Of a stretch of DNA of 64,000 nucleotides, positions 27,901 through 35,971 are shown in pieces. The stretch is from JAACFF01 sp963807975 (GTDB taxonomy: Bacteria > Chloroflexota > Anaerolineae > Promineifilales > Promineifilaceae). The notes below the pieces were generated by a model. It did no database searches. It was not told the origin of the DNA and saw only the letters and a program-made list of their open reading frames with translations. A program made the position numbers and the translations under genes. How positions within the stretch are numbered: the first letter of the stretch is position 1; each line of letters starts with the position of its first letter. The stretch is from NCBI GenBank assembly GCA_963807975.1, contig CAWEDV010000001.1:2542001-2606000 (forward strand), in the 5' to 3' direction.

Positions 27901-28065
27901 TCCAATTTCTTGCCCGCAGGGACCTACCAGTATACCTATTACCTGCAGACGGCCATTCCCGGCGAATATCAGGTGATGCCGGCGGTCGGTTACCAGGAGT
28001 TTTTCCCAGAGGTGTTCGGCCGTGCGGATGGGATGCTGTTTGAGATCCTGAATGATGCAGAATAG
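21949..28065 (+). CDS. Giant alpha-2-macroglobulin-like lipoprotein with four N-terminal Ig-like (Big_5) domains
   Basis: A 2038-residue exported protein. A lipobox-like ISC (Cys23) after a hydrophobic segment suggests lipid anchoring, followed by a Thr/Pro/Ala-rich linker. Four Big_5/SbsA-type Ig domains (about residues 85-490) precede macroglobulin (MG) domains, including TDRPIYRPGDTVYFKGIVRE, the typical MG2 opening. A Gly-rich stretch near residue 1285 sits where a bait region would be. FPDTAFWEATVQTGSDG begins the A2M domain. The helical thioester-domain region has CAHA at 1544-1547 where reactive members have CxEQ, so Cys stays but the thioester Gln is gone. AAGGAG lies nine bases before the ATG. 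Related bacterial proteins trap proteases at the cell surface; no pbpC partner is adjacent. Confidence 0.92.
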   Translation: MRKAVLFRFFILVVLLAGIMISCRREEEVTPTPTPAAAPTEDAAEDGEPAAKVTATEAPQPTATPEQAASISSEDIDWPPQVLASDPFPGEEMPLDSTIAVRFDQAMDQDSVEAAWAIEPVVEGAFEWPREDMVLFQPADDLKQAQQYRLLLDKSATSQNGMAMKQSVELALQTIGDLQVSQVLPADGTKDVQADGAITVVFNRPVVPLVSSDQQGTLPQPLIIEPEVAGEGRWVSTSIYRFEPGEAGFAGATTYRVTVDEGLTDLSGAALPAPVSWQFSTENPEVIMVQPANGSTLVPPSRPISITFNMPMDQGSTEAAVSLQPPAALSYEWQENDQLLVLQPDDVLALETEYQLSIGQTATTANGQAGLGKALDTSFMTVPFPSVDQTRPENGAVADSWQRGVSIEFASPMDMETLEDRIVIDPAPERVRYNYNEWIDEINPSHSSFDLYLDFNLDQNTEYTITIPADAADPYGNTLGADYTFSFSMPGYTPVASFNLPVPLSQISTSFPSDIEVIHRNVSELEVTLYDVGLPVEQLGQPYGWEDVPLPPPLETWTIPVTTAQDEVGVTTVPLANGDVLPTGVYYVTLTAPEMANESRYWQNQLHTLVVADSNIVVKEMPDEVHVWVTDLESGQPAGGLELTLYDRLGQEQGTTVSDSSGFARFDYASPEGYLDGVLVTANNPGEAGFSVASSNWMGDISPWRLGLDFGYSNPAALFSYLYTDRPIYRPGDTVYFKGIVREKNFGRYPLPEEQTLELSLIPNFYLEEGGLEDTILVEVNAEGIFSGEYQLPDEMQLGTYNFYVQDEEVELSRNFTVAEYRKPEFQVTLTPDKDEALRGEAADTLLEATYFFGGSAADLPVNWSIYEEAAYPDVSEPGYSFSDQADYYYSGPGIFGGLGGSIYGTYLVGDAGTTDENGQLTIPLPADLLADVEEGSRRVTVEATVNDITNFPVSAFSKVIFHSADGYVGVRPTDFMPLAGTEAGVDLLTVDWSGESVANQDVGVVFYQREWERQRTADFGIYFTEWDAIDTEVGRSSLTTDDQGKGTVSFVPEGGGTYLVVATLTDSGGRRQTSSTTLWVLDPNYAGWRTDPKQRTMDLVPDKSEYRAGETARILVQSPFAEPVQAWLTIERGNLLEQRVITLEGGSAVVDLPITAEYAPNVFVSVMAVKPVTRDDDQNPYADIRLGITELLVAPDQFALDISLTPQVDLLMPGETAVYDILIKDSSGSPVAADFSLALVDLAVLTLKDDNAPPILEAFYSPQPYRSQVGSGLFVSGEGLEPEIPLEGGGLGGGGGGEAMAEESAKLETDEDEARSEFPDTAFWEATVQTGSDGRAEIEIPLPDSVTTWRLSSKAVTSDTKVGQDEVDVVVTLPLLIRPVTPRFFTAGDVVQLGAAVNNNSGEALEATVSLEANGVTLNGAAEQEISLQPGGSELVRWEVLVEDVPFADLTFRVQGGEYKDASKPTFGEGPSNLIPIYRYNAQDFVGTAGEIDEAGRRVEAVLLPPNGDPERGSLNMQLSPSLAAAVVDALQAIEAGKYDPACAHAITDRLLPNVATDQAVKDLDLDNDELADTLASIIPDDIARLENLEKRGGGWGWCYSEESDPWLSAYALLALAKAEDNGYEVSALTLNRAQNYVSDQLYRINEIVSPAEANRHAFFLYVLAESGKSVSDAVDTLYEEHRGLLDPYAKALLILAYEANGVHGEEQQALLGNLNDEVVLSATGAHWEDAEQDFFNLNSDIRGTAMVIDALANVEPQNALLPPAVRWLMVGRTAQIWSTNHETAWSIFALVDWMRVSGELEADYEYQTAVNGELVADGAFNEQNIMESETVSVPVSSLLAEETNFVDIQRGDGDGRLYYTMHLNSFINADAVQATSRGVTVARTYYDAACDPEVESCEAIDQIEAGQQVRVELTIVAPNDLLYAVIEDPIPAGAEGIDPGLDTSASGFESGLQRTDEEFRYGYWGWWIFNRVEYRDEKVVFQSNFLPAGTYQYTYYLQTAIPGEYQVMPAVGYQEFFPEVFGRADGMLFEILNDAE

Positions 28066-28096
28066 TCAACGGGATTATTGACTCCGATGCAGTTTG

Positions 28097-28127
28097 AAAA
28101 TGGCCTGACTGATGTCAGGCCATTTTT
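28097..28127 (+). terminator. Rho-independent terminator after the macroglobulin-like gene
   Basis: TGGCCTGAC pairs with GTCAGGCCA around TGAT, extended by AAAA/TTTT pairs, with a T run on the 3' side. It lies 31 bases past the stop codon. Confidence 0.9.
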
Positions 28128-28345
28128 GATTCAGCAGCATGTCCAGAAACCTCTGGCTCGCGCCTGGTGAATGGTGACGGCATGGGCGAGGGGATGATGA
28201 ACTGAACTTGTGCGCTTGCTTTGAAAAAGCGTTAGTTTGATGATATAGTCGTGTAGCCTATTGTGTTATTATAAGGTGACGTCGCTGCTGGGCGACATCA
28301 TTTGCATTGTATTATCCAAGGTTCATGTATAGGAGATATCTCAGT

Positions 28346-31300
28346 ATGATCATCAAGCGTCTTTCTATCTGGTTTGTAGTCATTCTAGCATTCGCCCTGC
28401 CGGTATTCCTGATCGGCAGCGCATTGGCGGATCAAGGTGCGGTCGATATGCCGGTCGTATCGGTTGTCCCAGTTTCTGCCGAACCGGTGTCGGCGGGCGA
28501 TCCGGTCATCTTCAAGGTTGTGCTGACCAACCCGACCGGGCAAGACCGGCCTGACCTCTATCTCAATTTGGCCTGGGACACAGAGATTGTGGGACGGGCG
28601 CAAATCGAAGTTGTGGAAGAGGAGACGAATTTGGCCCGGACGGAGAGTGTGCGGCGTCAAGAAGGGCGGGGGCGATGGCGCGGCGGCATTCGCAGCGGCG
28701 GCCAGCTTACCCTGCAGGTATCCTTCATGCCGGCTCTCTGCTACAATGATCAACTGCAAATCCAGTTAACGGCCGAAGCGGGCGCCGTGGCTGGAGGGTC
28801 CTTCGGCGAGGATCAGGGTTCGCTTGTGGCCTCCTGCCAGGCAAATCCCTTTGTCCCTGATAATTTCTCATTCGGTCTTAAGATCGCCCCGGAAAATCAA
28901 ATGGCAGACTTTTCAACCAGCAGCGAGATCCTGCAGGGCCTGGATGGTTGGGTGCGTCTGGAGCTGACCAACAATGGGGACCAACCGATGAACGCGGTGG
29001 TAACGGACAGCTTGCAGCCGGATGGGGGGTTAGAGAAACAATGCCGGGTGCTCTTTTCCCAGGTACAGGTGGAAACCAGAGGCGCGCCAACATTGCCGTT
29101 TGATCGTGGATTTCTGCCGCCCACCATGCAGCAGGCTGCCGGCGCGGACGGGACTCCGTTTATCGGCTTCATGATCCTGGAGTTAAAGCCAGGCGATACA
29201 TGGACGGCCGAAATGCTGATCCCGTTGAAAGGGCGCCAACCGGGCTGTGAATTCAGCGGTATGGCCAGCGTCTATCCCGCTCCGGCGAACCCAATTCCCG
29301 GCAGCTGCGATGGAGGTTCGCCAAACTGCCGTTACCAAGGATGGACGACAAAGGCCAGGGACCTGCAGCGCCTGTTTGCTACCCTGGATGGGTACGACAG
29401 CAATGGTATCCAGGCCAGCTTGGTGGCCACCGATCTGGGCGATGCCCCGACGAGTGAGAACAATTTTGCCACGAATATGAACGCCTACCCCGGCGTTAAA
29501 GCCAATTTCCCAACCGTATTCAATTTCAACATCGGTATGCCGCCTTCGCTGAATAACAGCGCAGCGGATCATGGGGACGCCCCGCTGCACCGCTACGCTT
29601 ATCCGCTGCGTCTGGGCAACCTGGCGAGCATCGAACCGGAAGCGGATTGGAACCCGAATCGCAATATCAACCCGGCTGCCGATCTGGCCAATCTTGACAA
29701 TCGGGATGATGGGCTGGCAGCAGCCAACTTCCCTGATACGTGCAAGAGCTTTGACCAGACGATTAAGATCACCATTGAAGAATGGGCGGCGGATTATTTC
29801 CAAGAAAATGGGGGCACCGCTTATCTTAACCTGTTTGCCGATGCCAACGGTGATGGCGATTGGGCGGATGCAGGGGAATGTGATGACGCCCCGGCTCCAG
29901 AGCATTTCATTATCAACTATCCCATTGACATCAACGCCCTCGGCCCGGGCCAGCATGAGATCCAGCTGCCGGCCAACAATGGCGTGCAGTGGCAGTCGGA
30001 GCAAGGCTGGCTGCGCGTCATGCTGGGCGAGCAAATGGCTCCCCTGAATCTGCAGAGCGGGGGTGTGCAGCACGGGGACGGCGCCGGTCCGGAAGGCGGC
30101 TTTGTCCTGGGTGAAACGGAAGATTACCGTGTGCGCGCCGGCACGGGTTTGAATGGGACCGCGGCTCCGGGTGCGGATGTCGCCGTGCGCATTAACTCGA
30201 CCCTCGATGTGCTGGCCAATCATGGCCTGCCCGATTCCGCGGCCAATGTCCAGATCCAGGCCACTACTGGCTGTTTGACCTGCATCGATCCCTGTCTGAT
30301 CGGCAATATCTTTGTGAGATTGGGCAACCTTGGGGATGAGATGGCCCCGGGCGGACGGTTAACCGTTTTCCCCGATCCTTCATTTCGCAGTTCTAGCCCA
30401 GATATAAGCGTGCAAGGGGATCTGCCCTGGATTGATAACCTGGTGACCGATGTTGCCTGCGCCAAGGGGGATCCCGACTGCCGCGTAGAGATTGATTTGG
30501 GGAATATCCCACCGGGTCAGTTCGGCAGCATCGTGGTCACCGCCGGCCACCAGTGTGAAGCGGGAGATGAAGCGTGCCGGCAGAATACCTTCAACGCTCA
30601 GGCACGCATCAATGCCACAGGTGATGAGAACAACCAGAACAATCAAGCAGCCGACCAGGTAAAGCTGTCGCAAACACCGGAGTGGATCGTCCCTCCGCGG
30701 ATCAACAGCCCACTGCCCGGTACGACCAGTGACAGCGGGATCAAGGTGATGGGGGAAGGGTATCCAGGTCGCATAGTTGATGTATTTCTCAACGACAAAA
30801 AGATCGGCAGCGGGGATGTGGATCAAGATGGCAAGTTCTTAATCATGGTCCCGGACATCGTCGAGATGTTTGAAAGCGCTGCCTTTGAACTAACAGCGGG
30901 CTACCGGCCTCCCAACGGGACCAGCCAAACGCGCCGGACGACGGTGGTCATTGACGATACAGGTTTTTCGATCAAGCCCAACACGCTGCAGCTCGGCTAC
31001 GAGTTTCCTGGTGGCGCCCAATATGATTTCTCGCCCTGGGATCTTGGCGGCCGTTTGGACCCCAATGGTTGGCAGATGCCCTTGCTGCCCGGTGTTGAAA
31101 CGACTGGGTCGGTCGAGCATCATTGGTGGTGCCTGACCTGTACCCTAGGCTTGAACAACCTGGATATGAGCTTGCGGGTGAATGATCAGCTCCTGGCAAC
31201 GCTGACTGATCCGGATGGCGATGGCAAGTACACCGGTAGTTTCACACCGGATACATCGGTGATCGGCCAGCCGGTGACTCTGCATGCCAGCGAGGAAGGG

Positions 31301-31960
31301 GTGGAGCAGGTCTTCGAGGGTCGCACGGTGGCGGCCACGCTGCCCAGGTTGATTGATGGCGCCACGGGCCAGCCCTTGGCGGGCGAGCAGGTCACGCTGT
31401 GGCAGCTGGTGAATAAATCGAGGGATACGGCCGTCTGGGTACGGCCGGCGGAAATCAACGGCCAACCGAACCCGCGTGTGACGGCCGCCGATGGCTCTTT
31501 CTTTTTCAATGTGGCGCCGGGCGTGTACCGTCTGCAGTTCAATAACAAAGGCTTCCATGATGGCCAGTTCACGGAACCGGAGCGGTTATTCGGCATCTAT
31601 CCCAGCCGCAGCGTGATGCTGCAAAAGAGCAGCGCTAATCCGGCTAAGCAGGCCGCCGGCGCGGAAGATATCGTGGTGAAATTAACGGCCGACGGTTTCA
31701 ACCCGCCTCAAATAACGACCACGACCGCAGACAGCATCACCTTCCAGAATGTGAGCTTGCAGCAGCGTGGTGTGTCCAGCGATGAGCTGGATCTAAGCGA
31801 TGTCCTCTTCCCGCCTGGCCAGAGCTTGACCATTTCTTTTGCGGAAGCGGGTGAATACATTCTCTATGACTTGCAGAGTCCGCAGAACAAGCTGCGGGTG
31901 GTGGTCGAAGCGGGACCTGATAGACGGGTTTTGCTCCCGGTCGTTTTCAGCTCACCTTAG
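28346..31960 (+). CDS. Secreted GEVED-domain surface protein with a degenerate cupredoxin-like C-terminus
   Basis: A roughly 1204-residue exported protein with a signal peptide ending near SALAD. An N-terminal DUF11-like part is followed by GEVED-type segments (LGDAPTSEN, DHGDAPLHRYAYPLR, EADWNPNRN, DNRDDGL and a TEDYRV end). Ig-like and carboxypeptidase-regulatory-like domains (DGATGQPLAGEQVTLWQ) follow. The last 90 residues resemble a cupredoxin (GFNPPQITTTTADSITFQNV) but lack the His, Cys, His and Met copper ligands. The protein ends RVLLPVVFSSP, like the LPLV-type tails common on Chloroflexota surface proteins. The frame opens at a TTG at 28307, but the ATG at 28346 has AGGAG ten bases upstream. 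Probably a cell-surface structural or adhesion protein. Confidence 0.85.
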   Translation: MIIKRLSIWFVVILAFALPVFLIGSALADQGAVDMPVVSVVPVSAEPVSAGDPVIFKVVLTNPTGQDRPDLYLNLAWDTEIVGRAQIEVVEEETNLARTESVRRQEGRGRWRGGIRSGGQLTLQVSFMPALCYNDQLQIQLTAEAGAVAGGSFGEDQGSLVASCQANPFVPDNFSFGLKIAPENQMADFSTSSEILQGLDGWVRLELTNNGDQPMNAVVTDSLQPDGGLEKQCRVLFSQVQVETRGAPTLPFDRGFLPPTMQQAAGADGTPFIGFMILELKPGDTWTAEMLIPLKGRQPGCEFSGMASVYPAPANPIPGSCDGGSPNCRYQGWTTKARDLQRLFATLDGYDSNGIQASLVATDLGDAPTSENNFATNMNAYPGVKANFPTVFNFNIGMPPSLNNSAADHGDAPLHRYAYPLRLGNLASIEPEADWNPNRNINPAADLANLDNRDDGLAAANFPDTCKSFDQTIKITIEEWAADYFQENGGTAYLNLFADANGDGDWADAGECDDAPAPEHFIINYPIDINALGPGQHEIQLPANNGVQWQSEQGWLRVMLGEQMAPLNLQSGGVQHGDGAGPEGGFVLGETEDYRVRAGTGLNGTAAPGADVAVRINSTLDVLANHGLPDSAANVQIQATTGCLTCIDPCLIGNIFVRLGNLGDEMAPGGRLTVFPDPSFRSSSPDISVQGDLPWIDNLVTDVACAKGDPDCRVEIDLGNIPPGQFGSIVVTAGHQCEAGDEACRQNTFNAQARINATGDENNQNNQAADQVKLSQTPEWIVPPRINSPLPGTTSDSGIKVMGEGYPGRIVDVFLNDKKIGSGDVDQDGKFLIMVPDIVEMFESAAFELTAGYRPPNGTSQTRRTTVVIDDTGFSIKPNTLQLGYEFPGGAQYDFSPWDLGGRLDPNGWQMPLLPGVETTGSVEHHWWCLTCTLGLNNLDMSLRVNDQLLATLTDPDGDGKYTGSFTPDTSVIGQPVTLHASEEGVEQVFEGRTVAATLPRLIDGATGQPLAGEQVTLWQLVNKSRDTAVWVRPAEINGQPNPRVTAADGSFFFNVAPGVYRLQFNNKGFHDGQFTEPERLFGIYPSRSVMLQKSSANPAKQAAGAEDIVVKLTADGFNPPQITTTTADSITFQNVSLQQRGVSSDELDLSDVLFPPGQSLTISFAEAGEYILYDLQSPQNKLRVVVEAGPDRRVLLPVVFSSP

Positions 31961-31968
31961 TAAACTGT

Positions 31969-32001
31969 AGAACCCGGGTTTTGCAGAAAAACCCGGGTTC
32001 T
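31969..32001. terminator. Bidirectional hairpin terminator between convergent genes
   Basis: AGAACCCGGGTTTT pairs perfectly with AAAACCCGGGTTCT around a 5-base loop. It lies in the 45 bases between the convergent GEVED and SCO genes, so it can serve both. Confidence 0.8.
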
Positions 32002-32005
32002 GACG

Positions 32006-32599
32006 TCACATACTGCGCAGGATGAGGCGCAGATCGTGGATCATGTCGTCAGTGGGGGTCTCGAAGGCGAAAGAGAGGCGGTAGGTTCCGTCGGGTTCAA
32101 TGACGAAGATGCGCGCGGTGTGGTCGACGAGGTATCCCGTGGCTGGCGTCCCTTCATGTATTTCATAGTAAACGCCATACCCTTCGCCGGCGGCGTCAAT
32201 TTCTTCCTTGGTTCCTGACAGGCCAACAAAGGTGGGGTGGAAATGCTCGACATACTCGGCGATCTTTTCAGGCGTGTCACGCGTCGGGTCGACGGTGACC
32301 ATGATCACTTGAATGTTCTCCCCCGCTTCATCTAACTTATTCTGCACGATTTTAAGATCAGATAGAGAAGAGGGGCAAACATCAGGGCAGAAAGTGTAGC
32401 CGAAGTAGAGCAGCACGATTTTGCCCTCATAATCGCTGAGCTTTACCTCCTGCCCATCAGCATCGTGCAGGGTGAAGTCCGGAGCGGGAATGGTCGAAGG
32501 CATCAGGGTGCCTTTGAAGCGGGAAGGGTTAATCTCGCCACCACCACAGGCGGTGAGGATCAAGATGAGTAGCGTGAGGAGCAGGGTGTTTTTCTTCAT
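32006..32599 (-). CDS. SCO1/SenC-family lipoprotein
   Basis: A 197-residue lipoprotein (LTAC lipobox, Cys18) with a thioredoxin-like SCO domain. The copper-binding CxxxC is CPDVC (Cys71, Cys75) in FGYTFCPDVCPSSL, and the third ligand is His160 in LVDHTARIFVI. SCO proteins deliver copper to the CuA site of cytochrome oxidase or act as thiol reductases. The frame extends to 32629, but the ATG at 32599 has AGGAAA before it and begins the signal peptide. It is the last gene of a leftward group with a polyferredoxin and a YtkA-like protein, suggesting a role in assembling a metal-dependent respiratory enzyme; no oxidase subunit is in the window. Confidence 0.93.
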   Translation of the reverse strand: MKKNTLLLTLLILILTACGGGEINPSRFKGTLMPSTIPAPDFTLHDADGQEVKLSDYEGKIVLLYFGYTFCPDVCPSSLSDLKIVQNKLDEAGENIQVIMVTVDPTRDTPEKIAEYVEHFHPTFVGLSGTKEEIDAAGEGYGVYYEIHEGTPATGYLVDHTARIFVIEPDGTYRLSFAFETPTDDMIHDLRLILRSM

Positions 32600-32644
32600 G
32601 AGTTTCCTAGCCTGGATTCCTGGTTGCACAGGAATGACAATTTA

Positions 32645-34075
32645 TTAATGCATAAAACTTGTGCCGCGCATCTCCATTGGCAGGGTAAAGAGGAAAATGG
32701 CAGTGACGGCAACTGTGACCAGCAGCAGCAGCCAGGGTAGTTGGGCGGCGAATGATTCTTTTTCATGACGGCCGATATCGGTTAAAACGAAATAACTGCC
32801 GCCGAAACCAAGGACCACGATGATCACCTGCAGGGGCAGCAGCCAGGAAAAGGGCAGAATACTGCTCATGGTCCAGTTTGGTTCCCCGCCTAGAATCAGA
32901 ATCCCGTGGTCAATGAGAAAATTGTGCACAGTCGGGATGATGGAGATAGCGCCCGTGGCGAAATGGAAGCCATAATGGGCGAACCAGACCGCGAAACCGA
33001 TAGGCACCAGGGCGGGGGTATGTTTGCTGAAGGCCATGCGCAGCGGCTCCCTGGCCTGGGAAAGGGCGCGGCTAAGCCAGGACACGGGCAGGCCCACAGC
33101 CAGAGGCAGCAGAATATTGAGCGCAGCGAAGATGAGCAGCAGGAGCAGCGCTTCATTACTCGAATTGAGCACGCCGGCAAGCCAGGCGCCGGTGGCGTAG
33201 ATGGGAGGGGTCATGCCAAAGGCGTTGCTTAGGGCAGAGAACGTGAAGAGCCAAACGAGTAAGCTTAGGTCCCAGCGATAGGGCCAGGCGCGGGGCTGGC
33301 GTAGTTCATTAAGGATCGGCCGCGCGGAGAAGGTGACGTTCTCGTGGGGACAAGCACGGGCGCAGTCGAGGCACATGGTACAGTCGAGATTGCTGGTCAC
33401 CTGGGGCGGGAAGAGTTCTGTGCCGCAGCCCAGCATCTGCCAGCCTCCGTTGATCTGTTGGCCATTGACGCACTCTTTGCCTACGCAGGTGCGGCAAACA
33501 TCCTGGCTGGCGATGCTGATCTGTAAAGGAGAGACGGTGCTTCCAACGTAGTTGAAGGTCCCTAAAGGGCAGATGTATTTGCAAAAGGGTGATTCGCTGA
33601 AGATAAACTCAATGGCGAAGGCCAATACGAAATAGGCGATGATGATCCAGGCCGTGAACCAGGGACTGGCCCAAAGATCAAGCCACTCATAGAGGTAGAG
33701 ATAGATGAATAAGACGGCGAAAGCCAGCCATTTATTGCGCAAGGCACGGGGCCAACGGCGACCGGAGATACTTAAGTGACGGGCGAAGCTGCGTGGAATG
33801 GCGAAAGGGCAGTTCATGCAGAAAAGGTTGCCGGCGAAAAGCAGGGCCAGCATGACGAAACCGCGATATTGCAGCCAGACGATGTTGGTGGCAATGTTCT
33901 CAGGGGCAAATTGCGGACCGGTGAAGCCGTCGTAGATAATGAGGATGGCAACCAGGAGGAGAATGATTTGGCCGAACAGACGGCCGTAGCGCCAGCGCAA
34001 GAAACGGCCGACAGCAGGCCAGTCAAGAAGGCCGTGATTGGGACCGGACTGGTGGAGACTAGGATTCTGGGTCAT
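32645..34075 (-). CDS. Membrane-bound 4Fe-4S polyferredoxin (NapH/CcoG/NosR-like)
   Basis: A roughly 476-residue multi-pass membrane protein with Cys clusters between helices: FCMNCPFAIP, FCKYICPLGTFNY, CRTCVGKECVNG and CTMCLDCARACPHENV, the last a ferredoxin-type 4Fe-4S motif. The N-terminal layout matches electron-transfer membrane proteins of the NapH/CcoG/NosR group. The C-terminal half adds about six further helices that I cannot assign. The frame runs to 34144, but the ATG at 34075 with GAGGAC before it is the better start. That start overlaps the end of the YtkA-like gene by 17 bases, implying translational coupling. Likely feeds electrons for copper handling or a reductase outside the membrane. 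Confidence 0.85.
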   Translation of the reverse strand: MTQNPSLHQSGPNHGLLDWPAVGRFLRWRYGRLFGQIILLLVAILIIYDGFTGPQFAPENIATNIVWLQYRGFVMLALLFAGNLFCMNCPFAIPRSFARHLSISGRRWPRALRNKWLAFAVLFIYLYLYEWLDLWASPWFTAWIIIAYFVLAFAIEFIFSESPFCKYICPLGTFNYVGSTVSPLQISIASQDVCRTCVGKECVNGQQINGGWQMLGCGTELFPPQVTSNLDCTMCLDCARACPHENVTFSARPILNELRQPRAWPYRWDLSLLVWLFTFSALSNAFGMTPPIYATGAWLAGVLNSSNEALLLLLIFAALNILLPLAVGLPVSWLSRALSQAREPLRMAFSKHTPALVPIGFAVWFAHYGFHFATGAISIIPTVHNFLIDHGILILGGEPNWTMSSILPFSWLLPLQVIIVVLGFGGSYFVLTDIGRHEKESFAAQLPWLLLLVTVAVTAIFLFTLPMEMRGTSFMH

Positions 34076-34487
34076 TGTCCTCACAGATGTCGTCACTTTT
34101 GGAGAGAATGGACAAATCGAAGCGCTGCCGGGTCGTGCTGCCATCAGGGAGCAGGAGGTCGACAGTTACAACCCAATCACCAGCCATGGTCCATTCAAAG
34201 GGGATTTCATAGACGCCATCTGACGTGCCGCCCGTGACTTCGGCGAGGACGGGGATCATGCCTGCGTGGGTCATGTCCCCTTTGATTGCTAGGTGGGCAT
34301 CGTCGATGGGCCGACCTTGATCGTCGGCGACCTGGATCACAAGCCGAGTTTGGCCAATATAAGGCGGGAAAGGGATGGCGGTCAGATTAACCTGGACGGC
34401 TGCGCTGTTGGCTTCCCGGCTCGCCCGCGCACATCCGCTGCCTATCAAAAGGAGGGCCAAGCCCAGGAGCAGAATGTATTTGTGCAT
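34059..34487 (-). CDS. YtkA/FixH-like lipoprotein
   Basis: A 142-residue lipoprotein with a signal peptide and an LIGSGC lipobox. The mature part is one small beta-sandwich: RLVIQVADDQGRPIDDAHLAIKG, then DMTHAGMIPVLAEVTGGTSDGVYEIPFEWTMAGDWVV split over several strands, as in YtkA-like and FixH-like domains. The Met and His residues in GDMTHAGM are candidate metal ligands. Family members occur next to cytochrome-oxidase or copper-handling genes, consistent with the downstream polyferredoxin and SCO protein. It is the first gene of the three-gene group. Confidence 0.82.
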   Translation of the reverse strand: MHKYILLLGLALLLIGSGCARASREANSAAVQVNLTAIPFPPYIGQTRLVIQVADDQGRPIDDAHLAIKGDMTHAGMIPVLAEVTGGTSDGVYEIPFEWTMAGDWVVTVDLLLPDGSTTRQRFDLSILSKSDDICEDNDPES

Positions 34488-34620
34488 TACTGCACAATTA
34501 TATGAGAGAAGGGAAGGAGTGGCGAGTGAGCAGTATCAAGTATTTATGTGTCAACTTATTTCAGGATTTGACAAAAACACGCTCCGCGCGGAACACTGTT
34601 TTCCGATCACTTCTTACTTC

Positions 34621-35703
34621 TTACGGCCCGGCGAAGCTTTCTTGCGGGTCAAAGTCGCCCAGGATGTCCTGGGGCTGGGAGGTATGTACCCAAACCCATA
34701 GATCCGCGGGAGACTCTTGCGACCAGTTGAAGACCCATTCTGCGGCGCGGGGGGGCATATTAACACAGCCGTGGCTGTGTTTATAGCCAAATCGATCATG
34801 CCAAAAGGCACCGTGCAGAGCGATGTCGTCGTCGAAGAACATGGTGTGCGGTACATCTTCGATAAAGTAGTAGTCAACTTTGCCCTCCGCACCTGACATT
34901 TTAGTTCGCAGTTGGCGATCCCAGACCTGGAACAGCCCCTCGCGGGTGGGCCATTGGTTAAGACCGCTGGAGATAAGGCCAGCATAGACCATGCGATCCC
35001 CTTCATAGGCGGAAAACGTTTGCTCGTATAGGTCGATTTCGACCCAGTATTCATCTTTGCCAACTTCTTCAGGTCGTGGGGAAGGATCGACTAGACTTAC
35101 ATAGGTCTGGCGCATCCAACGTCCGTTGCCAATATCGTACCAGAGCCAGCCATCTTCTCCCTCGACGACACCCAACACTTCAAAAAAGGTGTAACGAGGC
35201 AGTTTGAGCGAACCGGCTACAGGCTCGGTTTCCGGCTCGTTGCTGTACCAATAGTCAACGATCATCCAGCCAAACGGCCCTTGGGGCTGAGCATGAATCT
35301 CCAATCCTGTAAAGTCGGAATCTTCGGTAAGGATCAGATCCTCTTCGCGCACCCATTCACCCAAATTAATCATATACCAAGTCTCGTCGTTGTGTACTTC
35401 GACCGCTTGAATGGTGACGAAGAGAAAACCATCGCCGGCATTGCGCACGGGGGCGACGGCCGTGGTCGGCTGCGGATAAACGTTGGTCAGATCCTTCAGC
35501 CGCGCATAGAAAGCTCTTTCTAAGAGGCTGTCGGGAAATGGCTGTGGCTCGACAAAAATGGTAGGCGCGGGGTCGGAATCGCAAACATAGCTCATATCCA
35601 GGGGATGGAAGTAGCACGATACAGCCGCCGCAGGCTCAGCGAATACGGCCAGCACACCCAGCAAAACAATTATTATAGCGAAGGATCGGTAAGATTTAGC
35701 CAT
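34621..35703 (-). CDS. L,D-transpeptidase (YkuD domain) with N-terminal SH3-like region
   Basis: A roughly 360-residue exported protein with a signal peptide ending near AAAVS. The middle has two SH3-like beta segments (DGFLFVTIQAVEVHNDETWY and DGWLWYDIGNGRWMR). The C-terminal YkuD domain starts at DEYWVEIDLYEQTFSAYEG, and its catalytic motif is HSHGCVNMPP with the Cys nucleophile and the preceding His (ALHGAFWH). Such enzymes form 3-3 cross-links in peptidoglycan or attach proteins to it. The ATG at 35703 is preferred to 35718 because the basic signal-peptide N-region begins there. A 133-base spacer with short repeats separates it from the YtkA-like gene, so it is likely a separate unit. Confidence 0.93.
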   Translation of the reverse strand: MAKSYRSFAIIIVLLGVLAVFAEPAAAVSCYFHPLDMSYVCDSDPAPTIFVEPQPFPDSLLERAFYARLKDLTNVYPQPTTAVAPVRNAGDGFLFVTIQAVEVHNDETWYMINLGEWVREEDLILTEDSDFTGLEIHAQPQGPFGWMIVDYWYSNEPETEPVAGSLKLPRYTFFEVLGVVEGEDGWLWYDIGNGRWMRQTYVSLVDPSPRPEEVGKDEYWVEIDLYEQTFSAYEGDRMVYAGLISSGLNQWPTREGLFQVWDRQLRTKMSGAEGKVDYYFIEDVPHTMFFDDDIALHGAFWHDRFGYKHSHGCVNMPPRAAEWVFNWSQESPADLWVWVHTSQPQDILGDFDPQESFAGP

Positions 35704-35971
35704 AGAGAATGAAATCAAAGCAAAAGGATATATTTATATTATAGCCGCGCCCATCAGCGACGACACGCTTGTTGGTATTTGTTAATGCTAAAAACGCAGC
35801 ACCCATACCTGAGCATGGTACCATAGGTTGGGTAGGGTATTCAAGTATGGTAGCCTACAAACAGAAAACGGAAAACGTAGCAGTGGGGTGCTTATCTCTG
35901 GGTTCCGATTTATACTTCGCAGCAGGTGTGATGGCCGCGGGAGGCGCGACTAGGGTGAAAGATAAAAGTCT

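Noticed and set aside
29183..30223. 346-codon minus-strand open frame inside the GEVED gene
   Set aside because: Antisense shadow of the GEVED region, without a recognisable domain.
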